Assembly: GCA_013368315.1 (NCBI GenBank)
Contig: JAACJM010000219.1
Span: 1-64,000, forward strand
Source of the DNA: Tetrapyrgos nigripes
Lineage: Eukaryota; Basidiomycota; Agaricomycetes; Agaricales; Campanellaceae
Direction: 5' to 3'
DNA length: 64,000 bases
In this document: positions 21,824 through 33,860 of the stretch, piece by piece
How positions within the stretch are numbered: position 1 is the stretch's first letter
Layout: the number at the start of each line of letters is the position of its first letter
Notes under the pieces: model-generated
What the model saw: the letters and a program-made list of their open reading frames with translations, nothing else
What the model was told of the DNA's origin: nothing
Database searches by the model: none
Translations under genes and position numbers: made by a program

Positions 21824-24800
21824 ATGGAGGACAATATTGTCAACCAGCTCTCTCCAACCAGATACTCCCTTTCTTCACAAGCAGAAGGTGGAAACAAAGC
21901 TGCTGTTGTGGTCAACACTGAGCTCACTCCAAGGCTTACTACCAGAACAACTCACATCATACCTTTTGATCTACCAATGCTTGCAGCTGTTTCTGAGAAT
22001 ACCATTCTTCAAAGACCCTTCCAACATGTTCCAGCTCCCTCCACATCCACTTATCAATATCCAACACCTGCTACAAGCTCTGGAACCCATGGAGAAGTGT
22101 GTCTGTGTGCAGTTTCACTTGCACCTAGTACTTTCCTGATGTATACCCCTTCAGCCAGCTCTCAATGCAAGTCTTCACCTCCAGAAGTTGACCCTAGAAA
22201 AAATCAACTTCATCTCCTGCATGAACACTATCGCAAGATGGAGATTAGAGCAGAATTACACAGTCCCAAATTTGCGCAGACTGTCAATTTAGAATATCCA
22301 CATTGCTCTACTCTAGTACAAATGGGTATCCCTCCTCCTGCTGATTGGCCAAGACATGGATGTCTGGTTGTCCACTTCTTCAACCAACTTCTCTCACATG
22401 TTCACACTTGCTCTGCTGCCATGGACAATAACAAAGATGACAAAGAACACTGGTAAGTGCAATATCATTATGCAAACTTATTTTGAGGTTGTTGGCACCT
22501 CCAGATCTCACTGAGACTCTTTTTGAATGGTGCTCTGGCATTCGGGTCCCCTGGGGCACAATGCCAAAGACTCTAATCAATGATTTTCCATGGCGCCAAT
22601 TGAGAATACAGTCTGGTCAAGCATATCTTCTCATTCTCATCGAGCTCCATGACAAAGGTCAAACCCTTATCGCATCACATTGTGCTGGAGGTGGGGACAC
22701 TGTTACTTGCAACAAGTGTTGATCTCTTCCAGTCTTGTTTGAGCAAGTGAAAGACATTGCACAGAGGGCAGCTCCAGGCTCAAACTATGCTTATCTTGGC
22801 ATGGGGAGCTTGGATACACTGTTGCACGAGAAAAATGAACAATTGAAAGTGGCTAAGCTCAAGGTAAGTATACTTATCAAATGATTGTTCAACTGTCTTA
22901 ACAACAAAGCGTTACAGACCCTCAATTTCCAGTGAAATCTTGCAGTCACAAATCGATGATTGGATGATCATGACCGTCTAGTTGAGACAATATCCCAGTT
23001 GGATGTTTTGTGTCTGAAGCAGCTTGTATCTCAGGCTCAGAAAGAGGGAATGGGTATTCATGCAATAACTGCTCATATTCAACTTGCATTTGAAGGTCTC
23101 TACTCAGCAAAGGGATTTGGCAAATACAATTTTGATCTTGCTGTTATGGTTCTCTGGATTGGTGGGAGTCATCTTCTGCAGATCCTCTCAGATGAGATGG
23201 GACTACCATCACTTTGTTGTCTCTGACTGTCACCTGTAACATTGATGATGTCTTACTCTGTTCTCACACAAACACTGCTGACACTACCATACCACCCCAA
23301 CGAGGTGCTCAAATCATGATTGATGAGATCGCACTCAATGAGCAGGCAGTATATCTGAAGAAGGAGAACTGTATTGGTGGCTTGTGTTGGATGCATACAT
23401 TCAAGGATGAGTTAACACTTGAATCATTTGCAAATGTCACTAAGGTTGCAAGGAAGGTAGCAAAGGGTGACATTCATCTTGGAAAGGAGATGTCAGCAGC
23501 GTTTGTTGGAGTTTTTGGAGAGACGACTGTTCATCCAATCTTGCTTACACCTACATGCAAGTGTGAGGATGCAACACATGCAGAGTTCACCTTTCAGGTG
23601 TTAACAGAAGCTTACCTTGAGCATCCTGTTGCTAGTCATGTCCCTTTACACTGTTGGCATAGTGATGGTGACTCCAAACATTGAGCTGGAGGTCATTGCT
23701 ATTTTTTCTCAACACTGCTTCAACTTGATTCCCACCTGTATAGAGAGTTGAAAGGTCTTTTAGGTCTCAACCTTTATATGGGCCCAGAGACAATTACTAT
23801 TGGCTTTGATTGGTGTCATGTCAATTTCAAAATTTTACTGAAGATACTGATATTCCAATGATATCAGGCTGGAGTACTTGCATTCACTCCTCTATGGGAA
23901 TTACTCTGAACAATGGCCACACCATCAATTGCACCATGCTTGTACAATGGTTTCAGCATCTTCCTGACATGAGCCTTTGTGGGCTCTTATATCCCTGAGA
24001 CATGCAATCAGTCCCTCATGCATTCGAGCTCTTGGCTGCAGTTATCAGTTTGGCAGAACTTGATATCACTCCTCGTAACCCTGCTGAGGCTCAGGATATT
24101 GGCACTATCAAGATGCTTGCAAATATCCTGTCTGCACTTCATGATTCCTTTGTGAACATCAACCTCACTCTTTCAGAAGGTGTTACTTCCCTTGCCAACT
24201 TTGCGTCACTTGTTGCTGCTCAGGTTTGAATAAACCGACTGCAATTTTGCAGTAATCAGCTCTATTACGATAGCCAGTCAATGGTGAAAAACATCATTTT
24301 CAACATCGCAAAACAACAGATCCTCCATCATACCCAGCCATTCCGTATTTGCGAAGATGGAGATAATGAGGGGGAGAAATCTTTTGGGATCTGGTGAGGA
24401 ATGGGGGGCCATTGCCCAAATATGAACTACAAGGAGGGTTTGAGTTGTGCAGGGAATGCTGCAGATATCCTTCAAGCCCAGGAAGAGCATCCAAGCTGGG
24501 AACCAGAGCAACATTTTCTAGAGGTGAAAACAACAAAGGGAATGGACAAGATCAATGCAAAGACTGAGTGGAAAGCCAATATCATTGCAGGGAATCTCAA
24601 TCTTGAGGATGTGTGGGGCAAGGGTATAGTGCGAAGCATTGCCATGCTCAAATCCTCTGGATATTCAATGGATTCAGAATGCTATGACTTCAAGTCTAGC
24701 TTTGGTGATGGGAACACTGATTTGATGTGCCCATTTGGAGATGGTCTCTATCTGGGTATTGGGGCAGATGTTGAGAACGATAATGATTGTTCTGTGGTAC

Positions 24801-26569
24801 AGGAGCCATGTCCAGCAAATTTAGTACTGGAGCCTGGTGTTGATGACACTGATGAGGCTGTGGATGGAATGGCCTCCTCAGACCATAATCCCCTTCTGTC
24901 TACTCTGTCCTCACCTATCCCAGACATTCATCCCTCCAAGAGCTCACCAGATGATCATTCCTGTGATCATTCCTTTGAGGACATGCTTGAAACCCATATT
25001 CAATGCCAGACATTGGGATTAGGTCACAAAAGTCAGCCTAAAGGATGTGGTGTTATTAGAGATGACTTCCTTGAAATCGGGATTGGTGATGGATCTCAGG
25101 AGCAAAAAAAGATGGATACACTAGCAAACCATCATTTCTCGTCTCATTACATCCAACTATGAGCCAAAAAGCCATGATTGTCTATATGGTGTCTGAATGT
25201 ACACTGATCCGAATGCCGCTGATCCCTTTGGAGTTATTACCACCGATTTGACAAATCCAGACTACTTTTATGTCAGTGATCTTGTTGTCACCCTCACCAA
25301 GACTAGTGAATGTGTTAGTCTTGCATTAGTGAGGACTACGAGCATCACTCAATGTGGTGTCAATCTCAACAGCATACTTATCGACTCACTTCTGAATGCA
25401 GATGTGAAGATTGAACTCACCGGCCAAATCTATTGTCTTCAATTTGCTTCTCTTCCCTCTGATACTGTCAACTCTGAACTCATCTGGAGCACAACAGGAT
25501 CCTATATTACTGTTGACTCTGCTATCAGAGGTTCATCAGTGAATATCAAGATCGCGTCTCACCTTTGTGATGTTGTCAAGCCGAAATTATTGAAGAAGCC
25601 TTTGGACAGGAGCCCTCTCCAAACAACATTCTGGAGACTGACTGATGAGGTCCTTCACCTCTTCATTGTCTCTTTATGGTCAAGATTCTCGAAGTGTACT
25701 ACGAAGCCCCTTTCCTTGATACCAGCGCTCAAAAAAACGGGGACTTATCCTTATGCAAATGCAGAAGGTATTCTATTTGCCTATTATCCGAAAGTACTAT
25801 ATTGACATGGTATAACAGGTACTGCAGTACTCATCTGTGCTGAGGCGACGAATTCACTTGTGGAAGGCAATACCAGCATCATTCCTGAGAGATGCGAGTA
25901 CTGTGATACAAAGGTTGACCCTGCTACATATTGGAGTTATAGAAGAAGACCTCAAGAAAGCAGTAAGTACAGTGTATAGTTATCCCTTAGGCAGATATTT
26001 ACTTATCCATTAACTCAGGTGGGAACATCAGAACCCTGTGGGTTTTGCAGTCAATCAGGCCACTGTGAATGCAAAGTTCCATCCATACTAATTCTGAGTG
26101 CCCATACCACTACAAGATACAGTACGGACGTGCAGACAAGGGTTCACAGAACAATCTGTGTCGAAACATTCCAATAATCTGTGATCTCTGTGGTCATCCT
26201 GAACCAGCTGTTTCCACTGGCCTTCGACCGGCTGTCTGGCAGTATAACATGATCCAGCACATCATCACCAAACATTCAGAGTATCATATTCCAGGAATGA
26301 ATGACGCTTCTACAAAACTTCCAGAGGCTTTGGCTCAAAGAATGACAATACCAGTAGAGGAGAAGAAACTTGGCATCCCAGCTCATCACATGATGACGCC
26401 GTTGCTTGATGGACTCGTATTGGATCTAGACTGGATTAAGAAGCAGAACAAGCGAATGTGCGATGGGAATGAAGACGAGTTTGGTACAGTTTCAAAGCGT
26501 TCAAGAGCGAATACTAGTGCAAAATCCACTCGTGGAAGAGGACGAGGTGGTCGTGGTGAGGCTAAATAG
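21824..26569 (+). pseudogene. Decayed member of a large mushroom repeat-protein family, function unknown
   Basis: A broken gene that I recognise only as a high-copy, mushroom-lineage family of unknown function. Landmarks in order: a low-complexity N-terminal region; FEQVKDIAQRAAPGSNYAYL near 22740; the core IDEIALNEQAVYLKKENCIG, GGLCWMHTF and HLGKEMSAAFVGVFGE near 23310-23520; ILLTPTCKCEDATHAEFTFQ; a tract near 23700-24220 including LAELDITPRNPAEAQDIGTI; and a C-terminal cysteine region near 26045 (PCGFCSQSGHCEC, then ICDLCG and WQYNMIQHIITKHSEYH) that looks zinc-binding. The tail is RGG-like (TRGRGRGGRGEAK). Frameshifts (near 23215, 23820 and 26080) and in-frame stops (for example TGA at 23682) interrupt it. 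Some breaks coincide with GT-AG introns, so the exact count of lesions is uncertain. Confidence 0.6.
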
Positions 26570-26988
26570 TGTTTCAAGAAGTGTACATGGTAGCTAGTTA
26601 CAGCGGCTGTCACTGTAGATAATCTTTTTGATCCTTTTTCTTTGGGTTGTCACTTATTCTTTGAATTTCTATCAGTTCTCTTACTTATGAATATACTCTG
26701 GTTCACTCATTCAATTGCCCAGGCTACCTAGTGGTGATACAAGATCCCTTCTTTACGACTGACCGCTAGCCGGCACTAAACGGCAATTGAGAAAAAATAT
26801 GATCGATCACCAATCACCCACCCCCCTGGGGGTCAGAAAAGAATTGGGTGTATATTGAAAAAAGCTTTTTCCCACTACTCTTGGCTAGAGCAATGACGCA
26901 AACAAGGTCAACAGCCTGATCTAGCCCTGACCATTGAGTCGTACCACGGCGGCACTTCCCAGGATTCATGGATCAGCATCGTTTCGGG

Positions 26989-28953
26989 CAGTGATCGGAC
27001 TGGTCTAGTGAACTGCAGGGATATCTCCCGGGTATTTTTGGTTGGACCCATACCCCTACCTGTGAAAACCCCTACTCGTCAGAAGGGTACAGGTTTTTGG
27101 GGTGTTTGGCTGGTACGGGTAACCCTTGTTCCCAAAATATATATTTAGCATCTACTGAGTTACGGGTATCAGAAATCTGCGGGTACCCCATGCGGGTACA
27201 CAGCGGGTACATGCGGGTGATGCGGGTGATGCGGGTACCCATTACCCTTTGCTTATCATGTAGAATCTTAGTTGATTAAGCCTTCTAATTGCTCTTTTTA
27301 TTGTGTAGATAGTCCTTTCAAAATGCAGAGTCTGTTGTGTAGCAATTTCACAAAGAACAGAACGCGCTGTCGGTATTGAGGTAAAATCATTCATACAAAA
27401 ATGATGGGATTTACGTGGTATATGCAAGACTCAGCATCACCTATCATTGACACTTTCTGACCCACTCTGCACTTACTCTTGCCCTTCTCTGCAAATGGGA
27501 CTGCTTGTAAGTATGAGTATCCAACGTTACATAGCCTTAGTTGCATAGAATATTCTTTTTGTAGAAATGGCTTGGTAAAAGCATCATACGGCCCGCTGTT
27601 GATGCTACTTTAGCAGGCAGGTTAGTGTACCAGCATGAAAGGCAGTTCAGTCACAAATCACAGCCAAAAAATCTAAGGCCAGATTTGACATTTTCTATTT
27701 ATTTTTTTTTTGGATTTCTTCTGGATTTTTTTTGGTCAGAGAGACTGAGCTTTCATTCATGCCAGGACAGTAGTATGTATGTGCAAATAGCCGTTCATTC
27801 TCTTCAACGGACTCTCATACAACATCAAGGCAAGAAACATAGTACCCGCATGGTACCCGCATGGTACCCGCATGGGTACCCGCATGTGCACAGCCACTGC
27901 GGGTACCATGCGGGTACCATTCGTGAGCATTACTAACATCCACACAACATCTAACAGTTTGAAAACAAGGAATGCTGTAGCTTCTGTACTAATAACCAGT
28001 ACCTTGACATGCTCAATGTGTAGAAGTAAATTTCTATCATAAATTCTAGTAAACCTTGGGCTGAATTCACATTGATCTTGACTTTTCTAGAATTGGATGA
28101 ACAAATTACTTTATTGAACACTTGAAACATTGACTCAGTGATGTATTAGAATGAGTATGTTGCATTTACACTGCGAACCACGAAGAGTTTTATTGATGCA
28201 GGCTTCATTTCAAGTCTAAGGGTAATTTGGGTACATAATTCATAGAATATTGGCATGCAGAGAATGGAAATAGTCTCTAGTGCATGCAATAAGCTTTTGG
28301 CAAAAATATCTAGGCTGCTTTGTAGAGAAATACTTGAGTTAGGAATGAGACTACTGCAGATGGGAGTGAGTGGCTGTGCTTATCCATGTACATTTGAGTT
28401 TCACTACACTTCGTTGAAGTCTATCTACAAGCTCTATATTCACTTTTATGTCTCTCTACTATGTTACAAATGCTCGTATGTATGCCATATAATGCTGAAC
28501 TCAAATATTTAATGGTACCCGCAGCCCACCCGCAGACCCGCATGGGGTACCCGCAGATTTCCCTATACCGACTGAGTTACCTTGTACTACTTATTATAAA
28601 ATAGTATTTTTTCTTGATGATGACACTCTTTTTCAGTGTTCAAGTGTTCAGCCACAATCCTAAAGGTTTGCAACCATGTGAACATTGACGTGTCACTTAC
28701 TGTTATGGGAAATTGCACATGGCCAGAGTAGGTTGGGTACCAAAAAATACTTTCAGTAATAAATCATCAAAATATTAGCTATAAATTACACAAAGTGTAC
28801 TCAACATTGTCATAAACTACTGATATAATATACTGGATAGTGGGTACGGCGCGTCTGCTCTACGGGTACGTCAGCGTGGGTTTTCAAATCCGGACCTGTA
28901 CCCCCCCCCATGACCCCCCAACCCCTGCTTTTCACTAGACTGGTCTGACATTG
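26989..28953. mobile_element. Non-autonomous hAT-like element with CGGGTACC repeats
   Basis: The ends are inverted: CAGTGATCGGACTGGTCTAG on the left and its near-complement ending CATTG on the right. The interior has no transposase but several clusters of CGGGTACC/GGTACCCG motifs (about 27170-27246, 27843-27920, 28513-28555 and 28840-28870), placed mostly toward the ends. Ends starting CAGTG suggest hAT. No matching 8-bp duplication was found, so borders are approximate. A shorter relative lies at 56765-57100. Confidence 0.5.
27843..27920. repeat. GGTACCCGCAT tandem and mirror repeat
   Basis: Four tandem units of GTACCCGCATG are followed, after a 15-bp spacer, by two units in the opposite orientation (TGCGGGTACCATGCGGGTAC). 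The stretch can fold into a hairpin and is part of the non-autonomous hAT-like element. Confidence 0.75.
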
Positions 28954-29299
28954 CTCAGGGGTTTGAAACTTTTTTGTTTTTTTTTGATCAAATCATTAGT
29001 TTTGCAAAGTGCAATAAAGTCACCCAGAGACGCTTATTAGAAAACGAGATGGAAGAAGAGGAGCAAGGGGAAGGTATGTTGGCTGGAATGGGATGTACAT
29101 ACTTGACGCCCACCTACTACCCCTTTGACAAAATCTCATATAAGAATATAAAGTACAAACAATAAACTCCTGTACACCAAACGAACCCCCTTTCGCTTTG
29201 GTCGGAACCGGTTAATCTGTGATGCTATCTTATCTTATCAGGGTATCTTATCGCATATATTATCGACGGCTAAAACCTTCCTCTCTAAAGAGAGTCAGA

Positions 29300-29404
29300 G
29301 TAAGTACACATCTGTATATGGGGTATAAGATGAGTTGATACGCTCATATACACGCTTTTTGGATGTATACGAAAAAGGTACATGTGTATGTATATGCACC
29401 TGTA
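29300..29404 (+). repeat. 105-bp dispersed repeat, copy 1
   Basis: It matches 61486-61590 over 105 bp with few differences; shared core segments are TATATGGGGTATAAGAT and TTTTTGGATGTATACGAAAA. Both copies begin GTAAGTACACAT and end CACCTGTA. It is partly self-complementary. It is directly followed here by a (TAGA)n microsatellite at 29405-29422. Confidence 0.7.
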
Positions 29405-29819
29405 TAGATAGATAGATAGATACCAAATGGCCCCTTCAGGACCCGACCGGGTAGCGTTGTGTAGTCACAACATCAAATATACAGTGCTACAAGGGCGAGG
29501 CCTCATGCACAGCTGCTTGAAAAGACTTTCCGAGCCGAATAGGATGTGCGAGAGGAAGCTTCAGCCTTCCAACCGACAACAAGAGATAGTCGGCTTCCTT
29601 TCCAAGGGGAGAGAACTGGTAGAATGGTAAATAGTGACGGACGTAGAAATGCGAAAGGAAGGAACGGGATGAAGACTTGGAGGACCACAACAACCCATTG
29701 GCATTAATACGTTACGTCCTCAGCGCTGAGTTGACGAGCAGTGCCTAGATGAGGGGATCGAGGGGAGGGGGGGTGGACACTGGGAGGACGGGGAACGACA
29801 TCAGCAAACTCGCAATTGT

Positions 29820-31175
29820 ATGGAAGGTATGGAAAGTATGGAGGGTATGGGACCCATACATTTTCATACACATTTCACTGAAATCTCTTCAAAATGCTCC
29901 ATACACATTTTGTATGGATGTATGGGCGAGTATGAGCGTATGGACAGGGTGAGTTAATAATGTGTTGACCAGATGTTTTGGCAAACACTTGCCTTCAAAG
30001 CACGTAGCGGTACTGCTGCAACTAGTATGCTTGTTGTTGTTGTTACTACTAGTACAAGTTATCGCCATCGCTGTTCAAGTTGGAGGTCAGTCACGACGCA
30101 TGATTCAGTAAGTGAATACTCTAGTGTAGGGATTAGGAAGTACATAGACATCAATATCTTAATTGTATTAGCTGGCCAAAAGAGTTGCATTTCCTGACAC
30201 AACGTTCATCGACGATGAGCGCTGGAGCGCCTTGCAGCGCCCGCAGTTGGCGGGTGAAGCGAGTGCCAAGAGGCGACGTGTCGCGGTCACGAGACAAATT
30301 TCAGTCGGAGCTGGAAATTTTTTCTTGATCAAACTGGCGCGGAAATGCTGTGTTCTCGTGCCCTTTCTTTCCTCAACAACATCGCTACTCAGCGTTCCGT
30401 TTCCTTTCGATCTCTATTCCCTCCGCTATACTGCACGTTCTGGGGCTGCGTCAAGTCTCTTCGTCAATCATTGTTTATCTTCAAGTGAAGTATGGAATGG
30501 AATGATCGAGGTTATCTGCCGGTGTCCGTCTTTATGGTGAGTCGTCAAATCTCAATTTGTCTTCATGTTTAGCTGACGTGCTATGTGTTCTTGCAGTATT
30601 TCATCTCTTCATAGCCCAGGTGTGTCATCATCCTCATCTCTGTCCAATTTATGACTGACGCTGTCCCCTCTCAAGCTCTACGTTCTCATCTCGGATTCTA
30701 TTGTTGTATCTAGGTTCGTATTTTTTCGCTTTCGTGTTGTTCGCTACTAAAACATGTTCTTCCCTTAGCCTTTCGTCTATAGGAGCTGCATGATTGTGAT
30801 TGGATGTCGGATTGTAGGAAGGTTGTGAGCGCTGAGCGGTAGGCTTGACAGTGGGTTAGTCAGTGGCTTGGTGTTTTAGAGGCATTTGGTTGATACTGTA
30901 ATATGTACATAGATGTTATGTAGTCTACCTCTGAATATATCTTTTAATCCCTCCTTCACTTTAGTATTGAGTCAGCGACAACAATGGCAATGCCGACAAT
31001 GAAGGAACAGCAGTGGTGCATAGATCAGGTATGTATAGATGTGGGTATGGATGTGTATAGAATACCCTCATACCAGTCCCATACGCATGTATGGGATTTA
31101 TGTACCCCCCCCTCTGCTCCATACACGTATAATTTGGTATGGGATGTATGGTCCCATACATCCCATACCCGTTGA
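29820..31175. other. Region bounded by inverted GTATGG-rich arms
   Basis: About 29820-29870 and 31100-31175 are inverted copies rich in GTATGG/CCATAC (for example GGGTATGGGACCCATACA on the left). They may be ends of a non-autonomous element. The interior at 30490-30840 holds several well-formed GT-AG intron-like intervals (GTGAGT...TTGCAG, GTGTGT...CTCAAG, GTTCGT...CCTTAG) separated by very short exons. No conserved protein results from joining them, so a non-coding transcript or chance are both possible. Confidence 0.3.
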
Positions 31176-32234
31176 GAATTTGCTGATGGATGAGGGATGT
31201 AGAAGTACCATTGGATGAAGCAGCGGGATGTCGGCTTCTGAAGGCTTGGTGTAGAACGACTCATTGTCTTCGTCATTGTCCTTCATAACCATCAATAGCT
31301 TTATGCAAGATGGAATGAAGAAACACTTTAATCCCTCCCTCCCCTCTACTTCGGGCCATTACCCTCCTCGGCTGCCTCCATCTCCTTTCCGAACCAGTAC
31401 ACCCAGATCCCAACCAAGTAAACTCATAATCCTAGCAAGCCAACCCATCCCGAAATTGCTCAACGACATCGCTTCCTCTCCACGGAAGATGCGAAGATGA
31501 CGAGAGGTGGTAGTAGGCTTCCATTCCAGAGGAAGAAGACTGGTAGGACGGGAAGCGATGAGGGACGTAGGAATGTCAATGGACGGAAGGCGTAGGAGAA
31601 CGGGATGAAGGCTTGGAAAACCAGAGCAGAGAGCCGCTGTTGACATTGGCATGTTACGTTCCCATTTTCATCGCTACTAGGACTACTCCAAGTCCTCTTC
31701 GTCATCCTCCCCCCCACCAGACACACATGCACACACATCTCCTTTTCCGACTTCAACCCTAACCGCGCAAACCAATAACAAAAGCAAAAGCAAGCCAACC
31801 CAGCCTCAAGGCCTGAGCGCCAGCTGCGGGCAATCCAGGGGACGGAGTCTGTTGGAGTCGAGTCCCGACTCGTTAAAGGACGGCATCGTCGTTTTGGGTC
31901 CTCTTCCGTCTTTCGTGGAGGGTAATACTGAGATGACGAGCAGTGCCTTGAGGTAATGGAGGGGAGGGACTGATGGGACAGCAAACGACGAGGGTCGTAT
32001 AAATGCCAATGAAAGAAGTAGAATGAAAGCTTTGAGGAATATCCAGAACATTGCTCATTGACATTGACGTGTGTTGAGGTCCCTACGGCCTGACATGACG
32101 AGTACCTTCCCTCTCGAAGCCATCATTCCCCTCCTTCACCATTCCTCAGAGGGGAGCAGACGGAGCAAACCAAGCCATCGTTAAGGCAGGTAACGATGAG
32201 GGAGGAGAGAGTGAAGTAGGAATCCGAGGGGAAG

Positions 32235-32493
32235 CACTGGGTGCAAACACTTGTAATTCCTTGGATATACAGAGGAATTACACAAGACTTACACTAGTAC
32301 ACTCAATATGTAAGTCCACTTGACTTAACTGTGAGACTTCATGCCTTACAATAGTCATATATAATTGCTCTATTTTTCTTGGTCTCTGGTAATACTTCAG
32401 TAAGTCAAGTGGACTTACATATTGAGTGTACCAGTGTAAGTCTTATGTAATTCCTCTGTATATCCAAGGAATTACAAGTGTTTGCACCCAGTG
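32235..32493. mobile_element. CACTGGGTGC MITE, copy 2
   Basis: A 259-bp element with the same inverted ends as 18184-18425 (CACTGGGTGCAAACACTTGT), flanked by AAG on both sides (32232-32234 and 32494-32496). It interrupts one unit of the degenerate repeat zone. It differs from copy 1 in the loop, where it carries an additional CTTACATATTGAGTGTAC-type inverted segment. Confidence 0.85.
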
Positions 32494-33099
32494 AAGAAGG
32501 GAATCGAAGGCTTGGTTGATTGGTCTAGAATAACTCGTTGACGCCAACCCGTAAAAGTTTCCGTATTTTCCATCATAGCGAGCTATTAGTACACCGTATC
32601 GTCTATCCTCGCTTCTGTCCTTCCGCGAAATACCGCCTGACAATGAGAGGTTGAACGGAACGGTGAGGGGAGTAGAAGTGTGTGAGACACGACATGTAAC
32701 GACTACTGAATTGGAGGAGGTAGAGTCGTGCCGGAGCCAAGTCAAGAGAACAAGGAGTCTCAACCACCCCCTCGCAATCCCCACAGCAGAAAGCCAGAAA
32801 TGCGAAGACGGGGGAAACAATGAAGAAGGTTGAAATGCCAATGGAAGGAGTGCATGAAGACGTGAAGTATGTGATAGAGGAGCTCGTTGGCCTGTTACGG
32901 TGCCAATTGCTTCGCATTGTGTGTGCGTGTGGAGCTGGGTGGGAAGGGGTGGGTGGTGTGCGAGCATTTGTCCAGAGTACCGGGAAGATGATGGATGCAA
33001 ATGACGTGGAGACCGACTCCCCGATTACGATGCCTGAAAACCCAAGCTTTCCCTCCCAGATGAGGTGAGAAGGGAAAGGGTCTCAAGTATATTAGCGGT

Positions 33100-33860
33100 T
33101 CAGGGGATGGTGGAGCAGAAGGGGATCATGGGTGTCGAAGTCCGGGACTGAGGGAGTAGGTTCGGGATAGGAGGAGGGCGAGGATGAGGGCGAGGATGTG
33201 GATGAAGATGAGGCATAGTAGATGTCGAAGGACGTCGGTGATGGGGAAGAGAACTGTAAAAACGCGTCAAACCACAGAAAAAGAACAAACTCGCCAGTCT
33301 AAACTCACTGTATCCAACTTGGCCAACTGCACAATCCTTGATCCAGAACCCTTCTTGTGTTGTCAGGTTTAGCATTGACCGTAGCAGTAGGGCTTGGAGT
33401 CGTACATGCCTGGGATCTCCATCTCCACCTTCTGCATCTGCATCTGCGTCGAGTTTCCCCTTTGAACTCCAGCTCCCGCTTCTTCCCCAACCATCCGGTT
33501 CATCCGCTCTTGATCCTTGAAGTTGTGCAGGTTTCAGTGGAAGTAGTAGACGCAGCAGTCGCGTCCTGATGCGCAGTAAAAGAAAAGCGCACGAGACACC
33601 CAAAGGCTCGACGATAGCCGGGGAATCCCGCTAGGAGGAGGGAGAGGACGAATACGAAGACCTGGAGACAACGGGCGAGAGAAAAAGGTAAGTGGCTGAA
33701 CAATATCAAATGACACGATATCTAAAACTTCGCTAGATGCCAGGCTAAAACTGGGCAAACGAAATTAGACTCGAAGAGAGTAGCTTTTGAGAACTGAGAG
33801 GAAGAATGCGGATTTCTAGGGAACTGGGGACGCACTATGTATTCTGTAAGTAAGTACTAT
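33100..33860 (-). other. Possible minus-strand gene, unrecognised
   Basis: A GC-richer block with overlapping minus-strand frames (33100-33603, 33500-33709, 33534-33758) and an intron-like interval with a pyrimidine tract and acceptor CTCCAG near 33664. The peptides are low-complexity (proline, arginine and serine rich) and match no family I know. Coding status is doubtful. Confidence 0.2.

Larger units (their letters stand above)
29530..32910 (-). repeat. Degenerate repeats of about 350 bp, at least five or six units
   Basis: Read on the minus strand, units starting near 29740, 31300, 31650, 32090, 32560 and 32910 share a degenerate order: CAATG, then AAGCCTTCAT..CCC, then CATTGGCATT..TAC, then CCCTCATCG and a run of CCTCCCC. 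Spacing between the last five is about 350-470 bp; one unit is interrupted by the MITE at 32235-32493. Open frames in different units give loosely similar leucine/phenylalanine/proline-rich peptides, which may be a by-product of the nucleotide repeat. Origin unknown. Confidence 0.45.

Noticed and set aside
30232..30840. Small intron-rich protein gene
   Set aside because: Splice-like signals are good, but every joining I tried gives a stop or an unrecognisable short peptide. Kept only as a low-confidence region.
33100..33760. Membrane protein gene on the minus strand
   Set aside because: A hydrophobic stretch next to a possible intron resembled small membrane proteins, but the match is weak and the rest is low complexity.
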